The notes under the pieces: model-generated | The model's input: only the letters and a program-made list of their open reading frames with translations | Database searches by the model: none | Told to the model about the DNA's origin: nothing | Origin: Lucinisca nassula | Taxonomy: Eukaryota; Mollusca; Bivalvia; Lucinida; Lucinidae | Assembly (NCBI GenBank): GCA_963580285.1 | Contig: OY757011.1 | Span: 99,503,728 to 99,567,727, forward strand | Length of the DNA: 64,000 nt | Direction: 5' to 3' | Made by a program: the position numbers and the translations under genes | In this document: positions 10,690 to 22,333 of the stretch, one piece after another | Numbering within the stretch: position 1 is the stretch's first letter | Layout of the letters: the number at the start of each line of letters is the position of its first letter

Positions 10690-10860
10690 TATGATACAGG
10701 GTGTGTGATATGGATTTCGAGGTGTGATATGGGCATGAGATACAGCATCACGTGCTCTGAGAACTTGATACGCGCACGAGTTTCACGCCCGTATCCCGGC
10801 ATATTCACGTGCCTCTGAGAACTTGATACGCGCACGGGTTTCACGCCCGTATCCATATTC
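10690..10860. repeat. ~52-bp direct duplication
   Basis: 'tctgagaacttgatacgcgc' followed by 'gtttcacgcccgtatcc' occurs twice (about 10755 and 10812), with one base difference in the acg(a/g)gttt part. Preceded by three 'gtgatatgg' phrases. Confidence 0.7.
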
Positions 10861-10914
10861 AAAAACTTTGAAAGGTACTGCTTTTGTAGTTATTATGGAA
10901 TAAAAAAACTTTGT

Positions 10915-11024
10915 AATCCAGGGGTCATTGGTTCGATTCCGGGTTTCTCCAGACTTTCGTATGAGTCTTTAAACCGAGGTCTCCATATGACCTTAGTTGT
11001 TAGCGGGACGTAAAACTCAAATAC
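10915..11024 (+). mobile_element. T1 SINE fragment
   Basis: B-box-like 'ggttcgattccgggtttctcc', then 'gagtctttaaaccgaggt' and 'gcgggacgtaaaactcaaat', collinear with 4687-4791. Confidence 0.75.
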
Positions 11025-12051
11025 ACTCTGTGCCTTTGCCGAACCTTTCTGAACCTCCGCCGCACCCCGCAAAAGCAGTACCTTTCAAAGTCACCTCTTA
11101 AAATTCAACGGCCAAAGACTACACTGGTTTGGGTTGGGCGCACTGGTTGCTGCTACTGACAAAACTACCTCTCGGAATATTTTATTGACGCACGAACTGC
11201 CGGAGATCCTTTCAGTTTTATTTACCCCACCCTCCAACCATAACCAAATCTCTGTCAAGTGGTCAAAGGGTTAAATAGAAATGGTGACAGATACCGTTCG
11301 GTAGGGCAGTGGTTGCTAACACATCGAAGTGGCGGCCAGAGTAGCCTATGGGAAAATCTTAAGTGGTCGTAAGTTCCATGGAATTGCTGTTCTTTAGATA
11401 AACTATTGTAACTTTATAAACGCAAACAAGTTACTCGTAAGTATCACTTCCGTCATGTGTGGAAATTAGCTTTATACTTGTGTTTGAAGTTTAAATGTAC
11501 TGCGTTACAGGTCATGAAACAAGCCACTACAGTTTCTTTATCAAACTCATTCAGGTTTCCGTTGTCAATTTAAACTTCCTTCTGTTTTATACGGTCATAC
11601 GTATTTTCCACTATTCATAGTAATGGGGATTTTGAACATTCATTGTTAATCATATTTTTGCCCATGCAGATTTCTCTTTTTCCGAACGCCTAAGAAAATT
11701 TTATTCACTTGTGTTTACTTGTTTTTAAAATTAATTTATTGCCTATTATAAACGCCCATTCTGCAGCTAGTAGTACGTGAGTCTTTAACCTCCCACAGAC
11801 GACTACATAAGACATATTCTTGGAAATCCTGGGATCGACGCCACTGCCCCAAGTTGACAATGCTGAGCAGCTCATCAAATAGTTCACATTTGGATATTAA
11901 CAAAATTCATTTCAATACATTATAAATGCATACTCATACTTCCAGGGGTGAGCTACTGAATGAGCATAACTTTTCTGTTTGTGGTGTGAGTAATATTTCA
12001 CTCGATCACCCATACACGCCAGCGATGAAGTTATTCAGGGTCATAATACTA
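11025..12051. other. Unassigned sequence
   Basis: About 1 kb without a recognisable exon, RNA gene or repeat match in the window. Possible old MITE debris at 11270-11400 ('agtggtcgtaagttcc' next to 'gtggcggccagagtagcc'), not strong enough to name. Confidence 0.35.
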
Positions 12052-12497
12052 TTTCTTGCACACCAGACAAGGAAATCCGTGATTTTACCCTGGAATAGAA
12101 ATTTATGTTCTGACCCTGGTGTTCCGACCCAAAATCGAATATAATCGCGTGTTTGATAAATGCACTGGTTGGTTACGACCTCGTATGCGCCGTCGTTAAG
12201 GTTGACGTCATAGCACGTTTCGTGACGTCACTACACATTACTGCAGTGTCAACACAATATGGCGGGCATTGGTAACCGAAGTGACTGCAGCATTAAAAAT
12301 CCGCGCTAAGAAATGGAGGGTATGCAAGAAAAAGAATCCAATATGGGTGTGAGGGGTGGATAGAAAAATCCGTCCCTCGGGATCACTGTCCGGCATCACT
12401 CGGCAAGCCTCGTGATGCCGGACAGTGTCCCTTTGGACGGATTTTTCTATCCACCCGTCACATACATATAAGATTCTTATATGAGGGCACAAACTTT
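12052..12497. mobile_element. K foldback element copy 1
   Basis: Left block 'cttgcacaccagacaaggaa' and 'ccctggtgttccgaccca' (12052-12132), then a large hairpin at 12323-12475. The hairpin ends 'agaatccaatatgggtg' and 'agattcttatatgagggc' match copy 2 (24112-24494), but most of the stem sequence differs: arms here are 'gatagaaaaatccgtcc' and its complement. Confidence 0.7.
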
Positions 12498-14572
12498 TTA
12501 GCTCACCAGAGCCAAAGGCTCCGGGGGAGCTTATAGGATAGGCAGTTGTCCGTCGTTGTCGTCGTCGTCGTCGTCTGGCGTTAACATTTTCAAACGACAT
12601 CTCCTCTGAAGCCACTGGGCCGATTGAGTCCAAATTTCATCTGTAGCATCCTTGGGCTGGGGGATTGAAAGTTTGTGTTTTTTATGAAAATTGGCCCATT
12701 AGTTTGGTTGCTATAGCAACTTAGAGCTCCCATAGACTTATAATGGGGAAAATTGAAAAATGGCATTTACTGCCAAGCCACTGCAGATATTTTGACAAAA
12801 CTTTCATAGAAATATTCCTTAGGCAATCTACTATCTGCCATATGATTTTAGGCCTACTGCTCATTTGTATTGGTTGCCATGGAAACCAAAATGAAAAAAT
12901 AGAAAGAAAAAAATACTTAAAAAATCATCTCCTCAGAAACCGTATGCTCTATGAGGCTGAAAGTTTATGGAAATATTCACCATATTTGCCTTTACAGGTT
13001 TTGTGTTTTTTTATGAAATTCGGCTCTTTAGTTTGGTTGCTATGGCAACTTAGATTTTCCATAGACTTATAATGGGGAAAATTGAAAAATGGCATTAACT
13101 ACAAAGCCTTTGCAGATATTTTGACAAAACTTTCATAGAAATGTTCCTTTAGTGAACTTCTCTCAGCCATATACTGTTATGTCAACCTGGGGGTCCAGTA
13201 GGTTGTGCCGGGGCCATGCCCCGCCCCCAGTACTTCATAAAATGACTTATATCTCAGAAACCTTACAGATCCCCACCCCTAAACCATATATATTCTTGTT
13301 CCTATTGATAAGACGCATTCAGTGACACCAACCTGGAGGTCCTCCGGGATGTGCCGAGGCCATGCCCCACCCCCTCCACTTCATAAAAGGCCCAATATCT
13401 CGGAAACCATTCAGATCCCCACCCCTGAACCCTATATACTCTTGTTCCTTATGATAAGACGCATTCAGTGACATCAAACTGGGGGTCCCCCGGGATGCGC
13501 CGGGCCATGTCCCGCCCCTCCATTTCATAAAAGGCCCAATATCTCGGAAACCTTACAGATCCCCACCCCTAAACCATATATATTCTTGCTCCTTATGATA
13601 AAACGCATTCATTGACCCCAAATTGGGGGTCTTCCGGGGTGCGCCGGAGCCATGCCCCACCCCTTCACTTCACAAAAGGCCATATATCTCAGAAACTGTT
13701 CAGATCCCCACCCCTAAACCATATATGTTCTTGTTCATTATGATGAGACACATTCAGTGACACCAACCTGGGGGTCCCCAGGGATGTGCTGGGGCCATGC
13801 CCCACCCCCTCCATTTCATAATATCACAATATCTCGGAAACCTTACAGATCCCCACCCCTAAACCATATATATTCTTGTACCTTATGATAAGACACTTTC
13901 ATTGACACCAACCTGGGGGTCTCCCTGGGCCTTGCCCCACCCCTGCACTTCACAAAAGGCCTTATATCTCAGAAACTGTTCAGAGCCCCACCCCTAAACC
14001 ATATATATTCATCTTCCTTATGATAAGGCACATTCATTGACACCAGCTTGTGAGTCCCCGGGGCATGCCCGGGCCTTGCTCCACCGCTTGACTTCATTAA
14101 AAGCCACATATCTCAGAAATAGTTCAGATCCCCACCCCTAAACCATATATATTCTTGTTCCTTATGATAAGACTCATTCAGTCACACCAACTTGGGGGTC
14201 TCTTTGTGCTGAGGCAATGTGCCCCGCCCTTCCACTTCATAAAAGGCCATATATTTCAGAAACCATTAAATCCCCACCCCATATTCATATATGTTCTTGT
14301 TCCTTATTATTAGCACACGTACTGTAGGTGTGTCCGCAGGGGCCAGTCCTCTCCTTTCCACTTCATGAAAGGATATCTTGGAAACCGTTCAGATTCCCAC
14401 CCCTAAACCATATATATACTTGGTCCTTATGATGAGACACATTTAGGGATAACAATCTTGGGCTTTCCTGGGAACGACAGGGCATGCTCCAACCCCTCCA
14501 CTTATATCTCCAGCCATGCAGATCCCCACTGCTAAAACATATATATTCTTGTTCTTTGTGATAAGACACATT
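12498..14572 (+). mobile_element. G3: minisatellite-bearing element, right end lost
   Basis: Starts 'tttttagctcaccagagcc' with the stem closing at 'gggggagct', then a GTC-rich run and 'aaacgacatctcctctgaag', the same entry motif as G1. Two ~330-bp units with 'tttggttgctatagcaac' and 'ttgacaaaactttcatag' (12640-13190) are followed by about ten units of ~131 bp marked by 'ccccacccctaaaccatata' and 'cttgttccttatgataag' (13200-14570). The expected right-end hairpin is absent; a V fragment abuts it. Confidence 0.7.
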
Positions 14573-14738
14573 TAGGAGACGTAGCTTCCAATTTTGTGGG
14601 ACGTTTACCGACTCGGAGATGAAATGAAACCTCAAGCCATGTCGCCCAATGAAAACAAAAGGCTTATATACAGTGGACGGTGTGACTCACACCACTTTGC
14701 CTGGGCAGGCTTAGTCCTTCCAAGCTGTTTACAAGTAC
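14573..14738 (-). mobile_element. V SINE-like fragment
   Basis: 'ggagacgtagcttccaattt' through 'cctgggcaggcttagtcc', diverged and truncated at both ends. Confidence 0.7.
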
Positions 14739-14741
14739 TAA

Positions 14742-15180
14742 GGCATCTGGAAAATACGCTTATATAATTCTGACCCCCTTGAACCCCACTTCTATTTTGT
14801 AAAACTGGGGTTGGGGTGGGTGGGGGGGGGGTCGACCTCTTTTTTACTTATTTCCGCTTTAAAATATAGAATGTGGGTACCGGTTAGAACCGCCTAACGC
14901 GTACCAAAAGTCTATATTTTGAGCAGAAATAAGAAAAATACCACAATTTTTCATCTTAAAAATTTCCTTTTTTGGAACTGTTTCAGATTTTTATACATTA
15001 TCATTCTGACTTGTTACTTTTAATATCGTCATAATTATTCATGCCGTTTAACCATTAACCGACTGACGCTTATGACCCACCAAGAGGGTTGACGCGTCGT
15101 TAAACACGAAGTCATCATCATCATCATCCTTTTTTGGAGGTAAAATTTATAATGTATTTGTATAGGCGTGTTTACGTTAT
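14742..15180. mobile_element. MA MITE copy 2, with a 151-bp insertion
   Basis: Body from 'tacgcttatataattctgac' through the palindrome (arms at 'ggttagaaccgcctaac') and 'tgtataggcgtgttt'. 14977-15127 is a foreign insert flanked by the exact 11-bp 'ccttttttgga' (14966-14976 and 15128-15138). The insert ends in (ATC)n and contains 'cgtcgttaaacacgaa', the look of a SINE or LINE 3' end. Confidence 0.75.
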
Positions 15181-15262
15181 GTGTGGTCAGTTTCAGCTCT
15201 GCATGGAAGCACCATGCAGCCCAATCTGTTTCTTCAAGCCCCGAGGGGCGGGGCGGAATCGG
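15181..15262 (-). mobile_element. V SINE-like head fragment
   Basis: 'tcagtttcagctctgcatgg' to 'agccccgaggggcgggg'. Confidence 0.7.
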
Positions 15263-15879
15263 TTTTATGGAGTCTGTCCATGATTCAACCCTTCTCATGC
15301 CGTTAGTCGTATTGGATAATATTCAAAACAATCTGGTAGAGTCGATAATTAAGAAAATAAACATATTCTGCGCTATGGTGAAGAACAGGGAAGACTCCGA
15401 CACTTTACCCCAGCTACGATATTCTTTTTGGATGTCATCATTACACGTATGTAGCTGATATAGTCATTAATGACACGATCAAACATCATACAGACAAACA
15501 CGGAGAAAACCGTAGCTCCAGTCGGAGTAACAAAAAAAACAAAAACAAAAAAAAAAAAAAAAAAAAACATGAATATAAAATCACTGTACATTCGATCTTG
15601 GATTTCCCCGTCTTTGTATGAATGAGGTGAGACATAAAGCGCTCACTCACCCACAAACACACTTAATTACTCACATGCACGAGCTTACAAAGGGAGGTGG
15701 AACGCCTCAAACTCATTTTTATTGAGCATTTCCAGGCAGGGAGAAGAGGCAAATGATTGGATATGCAGAATCAGAAGAAATAACAACATTCCCCTCTACC
15801 ATTACCTGCTGCTAGGAAAGCAGGCCTTGTCACAATCAGCTGGACGCCCCAGTGACGCAAGATACACGTCACCTTCGCC
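15263..15879. other. Unassigned sequence with a poly-A tract
   Basis: A-run at about 15529-15567. No gene was recognised; frames here have no domain. Confidence 0.4.
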
Positions 15880-16116
15880 TCACCCAACCAGTACACAACG
15901 ACCACACGCGACCTCCAGTAACCACTTAGAAGGTCTAAGCCTGCCAAGGCAAAGTGGTGCAAGTCGGGCCGTCCATGCATATAAATCTTGTTGGTTTCAT
16001 TGGGCGGCAGGGCTTGAGATGCAATTTCATCTCAATGTCGGGTAACAGTCCGACAAAATTGGAACCAACACTTCCAAAATCAAACCCAAATAGTGTTGCA
16101 AGGACGTTAACTCTCA

Positions 16117-16152
<36 letters not shown>

Positions 16153-16168
16153 AAAAAAAAAAAAAAAA
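15880..16168 (+). mobile_element. V SINE-like element with long tail
   Basis: 5'-truncated copy beginning near 'accacacgcgacctccagta', ending 'gttaactctcaaatcaatc' and a (AATC)n stretch followed by poly-A, a longer variant of the usual tail. Confidence 0.8.
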
Positions 16169-16379
16169 ACTTCTTTGCATTTCATTAATTTTGATATCGA
16201 GAATCTTACACAAATGGTCCTTTCATATGAAAGTTACGAAACGGGCCTTCGAATTGGATTTTAAATATGATTTTATTGCCTTTACCTTGACCATTTGCCA
16301 AACAAATGTACATCGTTGACATACGTTACAGTTTTTCACGCCAAAATATTCAATATTTACATTTCAAGTGTAAAACCTA
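16169..16379. repeat. Half of a family R hairpin and unassigned sequence
   Basis: 'gagaatcttacacaaatgg' and 'ttcatatgaaagttacgaaa' match one arm of the 17041-17160 hairpin. The rest is unassigned. Confidence 0.45.
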
Positions 16380-16760
16380 TTGTAAACCTATACGCCTGTT
16401 CATACTTCCATGAACGCATCGAATCACATGGTTTTCAATGACGTCAAGTGTCGCATGTCTACACCGTAAACCATGGTTCTCTATGATCTCAATGGGCGTT
16501 GACGACGACAATGCTGTTCCGCTCTTTGTAGAAAAAACAGCGTGTAAATGTTTTTCAGCTTTAACAGTTTGCCTTATAAGAATTTTTTCGCCGAGTGATG
16601 AGGAAAAAAGAATGTAAATATAAGAAATATTTTTTTCGGATGTTCATGAAGGTATGAACGACAGCGGGTCGCTAGCAAATTTTGTATGAACCCCTTCAGA
16701 GTTCTTTTACTTTGCAGGCGACCCTGTTCGTTTATACTTTCATGAACAGCAGAAAAGTTG
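16380..16760. repeat. Dispersed repeat N copy 1
   Basis: Inverted ends 'gttcatacttccatgaac' and 'gtttatactttcatgaac'; internal 'aacagcgtgtaaatgttttt' and 'acgacagcgggtcgctag'. A shorter copy with the same order is at 39205-39445. The ends suggest a MITE. Confidence 0.65.
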
Positions 16761-16865
16761 TGAACAGTGTATGCGTATAACTAGCAGGGCATAAGCTTAG
16801 GAACATGGATCCGATGTGCCACAGGATCAGTTTTTAACTAACAGACAAAAGCGATACGCGCCGAC

Positions 16866-16890
16866 CCCCCCCCCCCCACACACACACACA

Positions 16891-16942
<52 letters not shown>

Positions 16943-16946
16943 TACA
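16866..16946. repeat. (CA)n/(GCAC)n microsatellite
   Basis: A poly-C run, then CA dinucleotides, GCAC tetranucleotides, and CA again. Confidence 0.9.
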
Positions 16947-17040
16947 CCCTGACAAAAACAACCAAGTCATTTAGGATCCCCTCTCACGTATAATAACCTT
17001 CCCGCACCAAACAATTAATTATTGCCCTTTCACCAGTATT

Positions 17041-17160
17041 ATATAGAGGGTCTTACACGTGTGGTCATTTCATATGGAATTTATGAAACGAGCCTTTGGC
17101 GGGTTTCATAAAATTCATATGAAGTGACCACGAGTGTAAGATTCTGTTTATCATATGGCC
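17041..17160. repeat. Family R hairpin copy 2
   Basis: 'ttacacgtgtggtcatttca' opposes 'gaagtgaccacgagtgtaag' around 'gagcctttggcggg'. This is the most complete copy. Confidence 0.7.
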
Positions 17161-17379
17161 ACTTGAAATTAGATTTTATCGCCATCAAATTTGACACTTT
17201 GCTTCACAGAAAATGCATGGTTGAAATGGACGTCGTCATGACGTTACGTAATCCCGCCAAAGTGTTATTACCCGTGTGGTCATACGATTTTTATTACACG
17301 ACATTATCCACTGCTTATCAATAACGTCATATGATAAACAGTATTATGTAAAAGGAAGTTTTTACACAGCTCTGTTCGT

Positions 17380-17522
17380 CGTACACATCAAGGGAGAAAT
17401 ACAGCCCAGCACCTATATGGCAAGTAGACTTGCCCCACAGGGAGGAAAAAAATGGGCGGACCGAGACTCGAACCCGGGACCTCTCTCAAGAAAACACTCT
17501 ATCGTTTGAGCTACCGAGCCTC
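17380..17522 (-). repeat. tRNA-like SINE head
   Basis: The minus strand at 17522-17456 reads 'ggtagctcaaacgatagag' (A-box-like) and 'ggttcgagtctcggtccgcc' (B-box-like), tRNA-like in spacing. The acceptor pairing is poor and no body was identified downstream. Confidence 0.45.
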
Positions 17523-17877
17523 ACTAATACTTTCGAACAAATAAAAGGGTTAAGGTTTGCCGTTATTGATATATACATTCATGTGTCAAGGTCAAATCTT
17601 AAAAGTTAAGGTACCTACCTGGGTTACCTTAAATATTTAAGTATTTTCTTTGTTTAAGTATCGACTTAAACGAACGAATTTCTTTGTAGTTCACTTTATA
17701 CGCCAGTTAAGTAAATACTTAGTTTAAGAAGGTACTTAAAATTTAAGTACGCATTGTAATCCTGGGCCCAGGTCATGGCAACTGCTTCTTCAGTTCTCAA
17801 AGTCTAGCACTGAATCAAAATTTTACACAAAACAATCAGTACCGACACGTAATCTGCAGAGGTATTGTGCAAAATTG
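17523..17877. other. Unassigned, with TTAAGTA repeats
   Basis: 17600-17760 is full of short 'ttaagta'/'tacttaa' phrases in both orientations. No gene. Confidence 0.45.
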
Positions 17878-18057
17878 GAATATATTCACCTTATTTGCAT
17901 CATCTGCTGGTTCCTAGTCTGAAGGTTATCAGTGTTGGGAAAACAGGTAACCAGACCCCCCTGACATTGAAAGGTCAGGTGGGTTTGGTTACCTGTTTTT
18001 CCAATATTGACAATGTGCAAGCTGTGAGACAGCAAGTAATGCAATATGGTGAATACA
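17878..18057. mobile_element. L foldback MITE copy 1
   Basis: Ends 'tattcaccttatttgcatc' and 'aatgcaatatggtgaata'. The central stem 'aacaggtaaccagacccccc' is followed by its complement. An inverted copy lies at 38206-38373. Confidence 0.8.
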
Positions 18058-18235
18058 AAGACCTTGCCAGCATAAAAAAGAACAAAGGTTTACTTTCAAC
18101 CTTATAATGCTGACACTGATACAGAACCGAGAAGATCAAAGTTAGGTTGAACCTCTTCGTTAGATGGTCAGTGGGACGTCGGGATCTGGCAAGAGCTTTC
18201 TAGTTTAATTATTAGTCCATTCGATCAGAAAGCTT

Positions 18236-18545
18236 CTTCATAACAACATAGTAAGAAAAGGTCACTCAGGAAAGGCCACAATCCAAGAACGCAGCCTCTC
18301 AATTCACCTATAGAAAATGACACAGAGACACACACAAAAACAGACGAAACATGAACCAACGGCACAAAGCCAAATAACAAATAAGACACTACAAAAGAAC
18401 AATCGCCTTGGGGCGGTCAGTAGTAAAACTACAGGGGTGGGGGGGCGGAGTTGAACTTCAACTCCGGAGTTTATGCTCAGTTCCAGTACAGTATAAAAAT
18501 AACAAATTGATCCGCATGGAGGCTTTCTAGCTCAACAGTGAGTCA
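18236..18545 (+). repeat. Dispersed repeat, family M copy 2
   Basis: 'cacagagacacacacaaaaa', 'aatcgccttggggcggtcag' and 'ccgcatggaggctttctag' align with 1618-2045. Diverged. Confidence 0.55.
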
Positions 18546-19376
18546 TGATAAAATACATGGTAAAATGGTAATGTATACATTATCAGAGTTGAGGACTTAA
18601 TAACAATCTGACGTCAGAGCAGAAGAAAACCACCAGTTAGATCACGGAGGTCGAACCCAGGAAATATCCGGCTCCACCCAAGTCTGTTCAAGTCTTGGGT
18701 CCTCCAGGAAACAGTTCTAACCTTCTGTCAAGACAAACTTTGCACAGTTTCCTGAAAATACCCACCGGCAAACAGCTGATCCAAGACATGACTCCACCCA
18801 ATTTAGTGAGAGGGGAAACTACTCCAAAAAGACTGTGCAGCTCTACACGGGGCACTAGTCTGGCGAGCTTTTAAAGTGGCAATATTTTTAACAAATATTG
18901 TTAGACAAAGTCAAAGCCAGGGCCCTTATGTCTATGAGGGACCACAAAACCACCCAAAAACAAGCCAAATGGCTTCAACAAATTCAGTGAGACTATCTGA
19001 GGATCACATATGGCGATCAACTGTTGAAAAATATATCTATACATGGCCTGTTTGTTTTTCCAACTCATGTCGCAGAATGGCATCCTAATAGACATTTTTC
19101 ACTAGGACGGAGAAAGGACGTAGGAGATGGAAATGGACTTTATCAGCTGGGATCATCTCAACGTTATATGTTCATATATCTAAAATGCGTACCCAGCTGA
19201 ATAAAAGTCACTGATGAATTGTTTTATTATTATTTATACGGCCCTTTCAAGATTATTTTCCTAATGAAGAGCCGATCGTCAACCTGAGAAGTAACCAACG
19301 TACGACAGAGCATACGACAGTTGGTGTGACTGGCATCTTAAGGTTTATGTTTAGACCTAACCCCTACAAACAAGTG
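18546..19376. other. Unassigned sequence
   Basis: No recognisable exon or repeat. 'aaatacccaccggcaaacag' and similar phrases do not recur in the window. Confidence 0.35.
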
Positions 19377-19450
19377 CCATCAATGACCCTCAAATATGTT
19401 CAAAACTCCGCAATGAAATAAAAGACCCCAGGTTACAAGATAATATAAAC
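19377..19450 (+). repeat. Fragment of the 261-bp satellite monomer
   Basis: 'gaccctcaaatatgttcaaa' and 'acaagataatataaactg' match the 4310-4380 part of the satellite at moderate identity. Confidence 0.55.
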
Positions 19451-19464
19451 TGGGGGTTTACGTG

Positions 19465-20229
19465 CGGAACCCGGGAAGGGACATGATTTTTTTTTAATAT
19501 GTTGTGCGAACAAGATATTAAGTTGTGCGAACAAGATATTATCTTGTGCGGACAAGACAATATGTTGTGCGCACAAGATATTATCTTGTGCAGACAACAT
19601 AATTTATCTTGTGCGGACAACATATTATCTTGTGCGCACAAGATAATATCTTGTTCGCACAACATATTATCTTGTTTGCACAACATGGATCTTGGGAAGT
19701 TGTGCGAACAAGATATTATCTTGTGCGGACAAGATATTATCTTCAAGATATTATCTTGTTCGCACAAGATAATATCTTGTGCGCATAAGATATTAAGTTG
19801 TGCGAACAAGATATAATCTTGTCCGCACAAGATCTATGTTGTGCAGACAAAATATTATTTTGTGCGGACAAGATAATATCTTGTTCGCACAGCTTAACAT
19901 CTTGTGCGGACAAGATATCTTGTTCGCACAACTTAACATCTTGTGCGGACAAGATAATATCTTGTCTGCACAAGATAATATGTTGTCCGCACAAGATAAA
20001 GATAATATCTTGTCTGCACAAGATAATATGTTGTCCGCACAAGATAATCTTGTGCGCACAAAATAATATCTTGTGCGCACAAGATAATATGTTGTCCGCA
20101 CAAGATAATATCTTCTGCGCACAAGATAATATGTTGTCCGAACAAGATAATATCTTGTCCGCACAAGATATTATCTTGTGCGCACAACTTATAAAATAAA
20201 AAAATCATGTCCCTTCCCCGGGTTCCGTA
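19465..20229. mobile_element. FB-P: 765-bp foldback element of alternating inverted decamers
   Basis: Inverted ends 'cggaacccgggaagggacat' and its complement at 20229. Nearly the whole interior consists of the unit 'cttgtgcgcacaagata(ata)' in both orientations, with single-base variants (gcgaac, gcagac, gcggac). An 8-bp probable target duplication is present: 'tttacgtg' at 19457-19464 against 'ttaacgtg' at 20230-20237. All open frames through it arise from the periodicity and are not genes. The site appears to lie in an MA element (next entry). Confidence 0.75.
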
Positions 20230-20237
20230 TTAACGTG

Positions 20238-20440
20238 AGTAAACCATATTTTTTTTTTTTTTTTTGCTGAAGGTACACGTGAGAACCGCTTAATCGAGGC
20301 GGTTTAAACAAGTACTCAAAGTTTGAGTTTTGCGCAAAAATAGGGAAAACATTTCAATTTTGCATCTGAACACGTTCGGGTTTTGGTGCTAAAATTTACG
20401 CTATATTTGCATAGATGTATTTCGTAATGGTGACTTGTCC
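20238..20440. mobile_element. MA MITE right portion, copy 3
   Basis: 'agaaccgcttaatcgaggcg' palindrome, 'taaaatttacgctatatttg' and 'atgtatttcgtaatgg' end. The left piece 'aactgggggttta' lies before FB-P, suggesting that FB-P inserted in this MITE. Confidence 0.6.
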
Positions 20441-20741
20441 GGTCGACCAGATGAAAGATCAGTATACTTATCATCATAATATGTGCAGAATCTTCGCTGT
20501 CAGCACTTTTACTGTGATTTGTATTTGCTGTTTGTTTTCTAGGATCGTAATCATATAGGAGAGAATATGCTTCCTTTCACAGTGAATCAAAGTGAGCCGG
20601 CGACCGAAGAATGTTAGTAAAACACGGCAAATAATAATGGTATTTTGTAGCATGCTTCACTGGTTTATTGCACGATAGAAAATGGATTTTTTCCACCGCA
20701 GTGTAAAACATGTATACATTCGACTGCTTCATTCCATTTTG
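20441..20741. other. Unassigned sequence
   Basis: No exon or repeat recognised. Confidence 0.35.
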
Positions 20742-21022
20742 GCCCCCGCCCATCGGGGCTTGAAGAAATGGATTGGGCTACATGATGCTGCCACACAGAG
20801 CTGAAATCGACCGCACATGGGTACTAGTAAACTGCTAAGAGGTTCTTAGCCTGCCCGGGAAAAGAGGTGCGAGTCGGACCTGTGATGCATAGAACCCTAG
20901 TGGTTCAAGGGGGTGGCAGGGCTTGAGATGTCATTTCATCTCAATGTCGGGTAAAAATCCGACAAAATTTGAATCAACGTCTCCAAAGTGACCTTCATAG
21001 TGTTGACAAACAAACAAACAAA
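20742..21022 (+). mobile_element. V SINE-like element copy
   Basis: Head 'ggcccccgcccatcggggct' to tail 'tgttgacaaacaaacaaaca'. About full length. Confidence 0.85.
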
Positions 21023-21256
21023 ACTCCATTCCCCTCTTTCTATTTTTTCTTTTTTCTCTCTCTCCCTTTTTTATTGAGTTTATTGTCACAGAGTGGTTTT
21101 ATTGCCGAGTCAGCATAACTTAAACAAACGAACAATAGGTCAAAGAGAACCAGGTTCATTTTTGTTTTGTTTTCGAACCAGGTGAGTTCCATTGTAAAAC
21201 GTTCAGGCGAGTTCTCTTCAGATTCTGCCTCATTTCAGTTCCCTGGCGAATTCAAG

Positions 21257-21562
21257 CCCCCCGCCCATCGGGGCTTGAAGAAATAGATGGGCTGCATGCT
21301 GCTTCCACGCAGAGCTGAATCCGACCCACACACGAGTACTGGTAAACCGCTTAGAGAATCTAAGCCTGTCCAGGCACAACGATGCGAGTCGGGCCCGTCT
21401 ATGCTTATTAACCCTATTCGTTTCATTGGGCGGCAGGGCTTGAGATGTCACTTCATCTCAATGTCACGTAAAAGTCCCACAAAATTGGAAACAACTTCTC
21501 CAAAATGACCTTTACAGTGTTGACGGGGACATTAAACCTCAAATCAAACAAACAAACAAAAC
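21257..21562 (+). mobile_element. V SINE-like element copy
   Basis: 'cccccgcccatcggggcttg' head, 'gggacattaaacctcaaat' and 'caaacaaacaaa' tail. Full length; it sits in the degenerate minisatellite. Confidence 0.9.
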
Positions 21563-22040
21563 TTAGGTGAATTCCAAAGCAACTTCCTTTCACGTAACTT
21601 CCGATGCTGATGCTACTTTTTCCTAGCTGGATTCACAGGAGACCTCGCAAAATAAAAGTACCCTATACAAACCTCACTCATTTGAGGTCCCTAGAGACTT
21701 CGTCCCAGATAAGATTGCTGCAGGTTTTGCTTGCTGTCAGTTTTATCATTAGGTCTCTCACCGCTGTTGATTCGAACCTCGCCAAGGTCACATGTCTGCA
21801 GCTAACGGAAGGTCAGGTTTTGGTTCCCCCCGCCCCCGAGTACTTCGGTTTTCTTTAAACTTAAGCGATGGGCTCGACCTGAGTGAAATAATCTTGTAAG
21901 GCACGTAAAAATGAAAAAAAAAAGATAGATAAATAAATAAATGTCTTATGTACATTGCTTTCAGACCTTGCTTATGCGTGTTCCGGAGATACATTTGTCT
22001 TACATCGAGACTTCACCTTGAGTTCCCTAGAGAATAGCCT

Positions 22041-22305
22041 CCCGCCCGTCGGAAACAGATTCGGCTGCATGGTGCTTCCGCGCAGACGTGAAAATGACGG
22101 CACATGAATACTGGTAAACCGCTTAGCACACAGCTTCTGCAGACAAAGTGGTGCGAGTCGGACCGCCCAATTCATATAAGCCCTACGACAGGACTTGAGA
22201 TGTCATTTCATCTCAATGTCGATTAAAAGTTCCAAAAAAAAGGAATTTAAATCTCAAAATGAATGAAATAGTGTTAACGGGAACATTAAATCTAAATGTA
22301 AACAA
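22041..22305 (+). mobile_element. V SINE-like element, diverged copy
   Basis: 'gcccgtcggaaacagattc' to 'cattaaatctaaatgtaaac'. Several internal deletions compared with other copies. Confidence 0.75.
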
Positions 22306-22333
22306 AAGTTCCATGGAGCCCTCGCCCATGTGA

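Noticed and set aside
12238..12633. 131-codon minus-strand frame with an Arg-rich run
   Set aside because: It crosses the K hairpin and the GTC run of G3, so it is repeat-derived.
19390..20208. Seven overlapping 90-146-codon frames on both strands
   Set aside because: All derive from the inverted decamer periodicity of FB-P. The peptides are the same word repeated (ILCAQD, SCADK).
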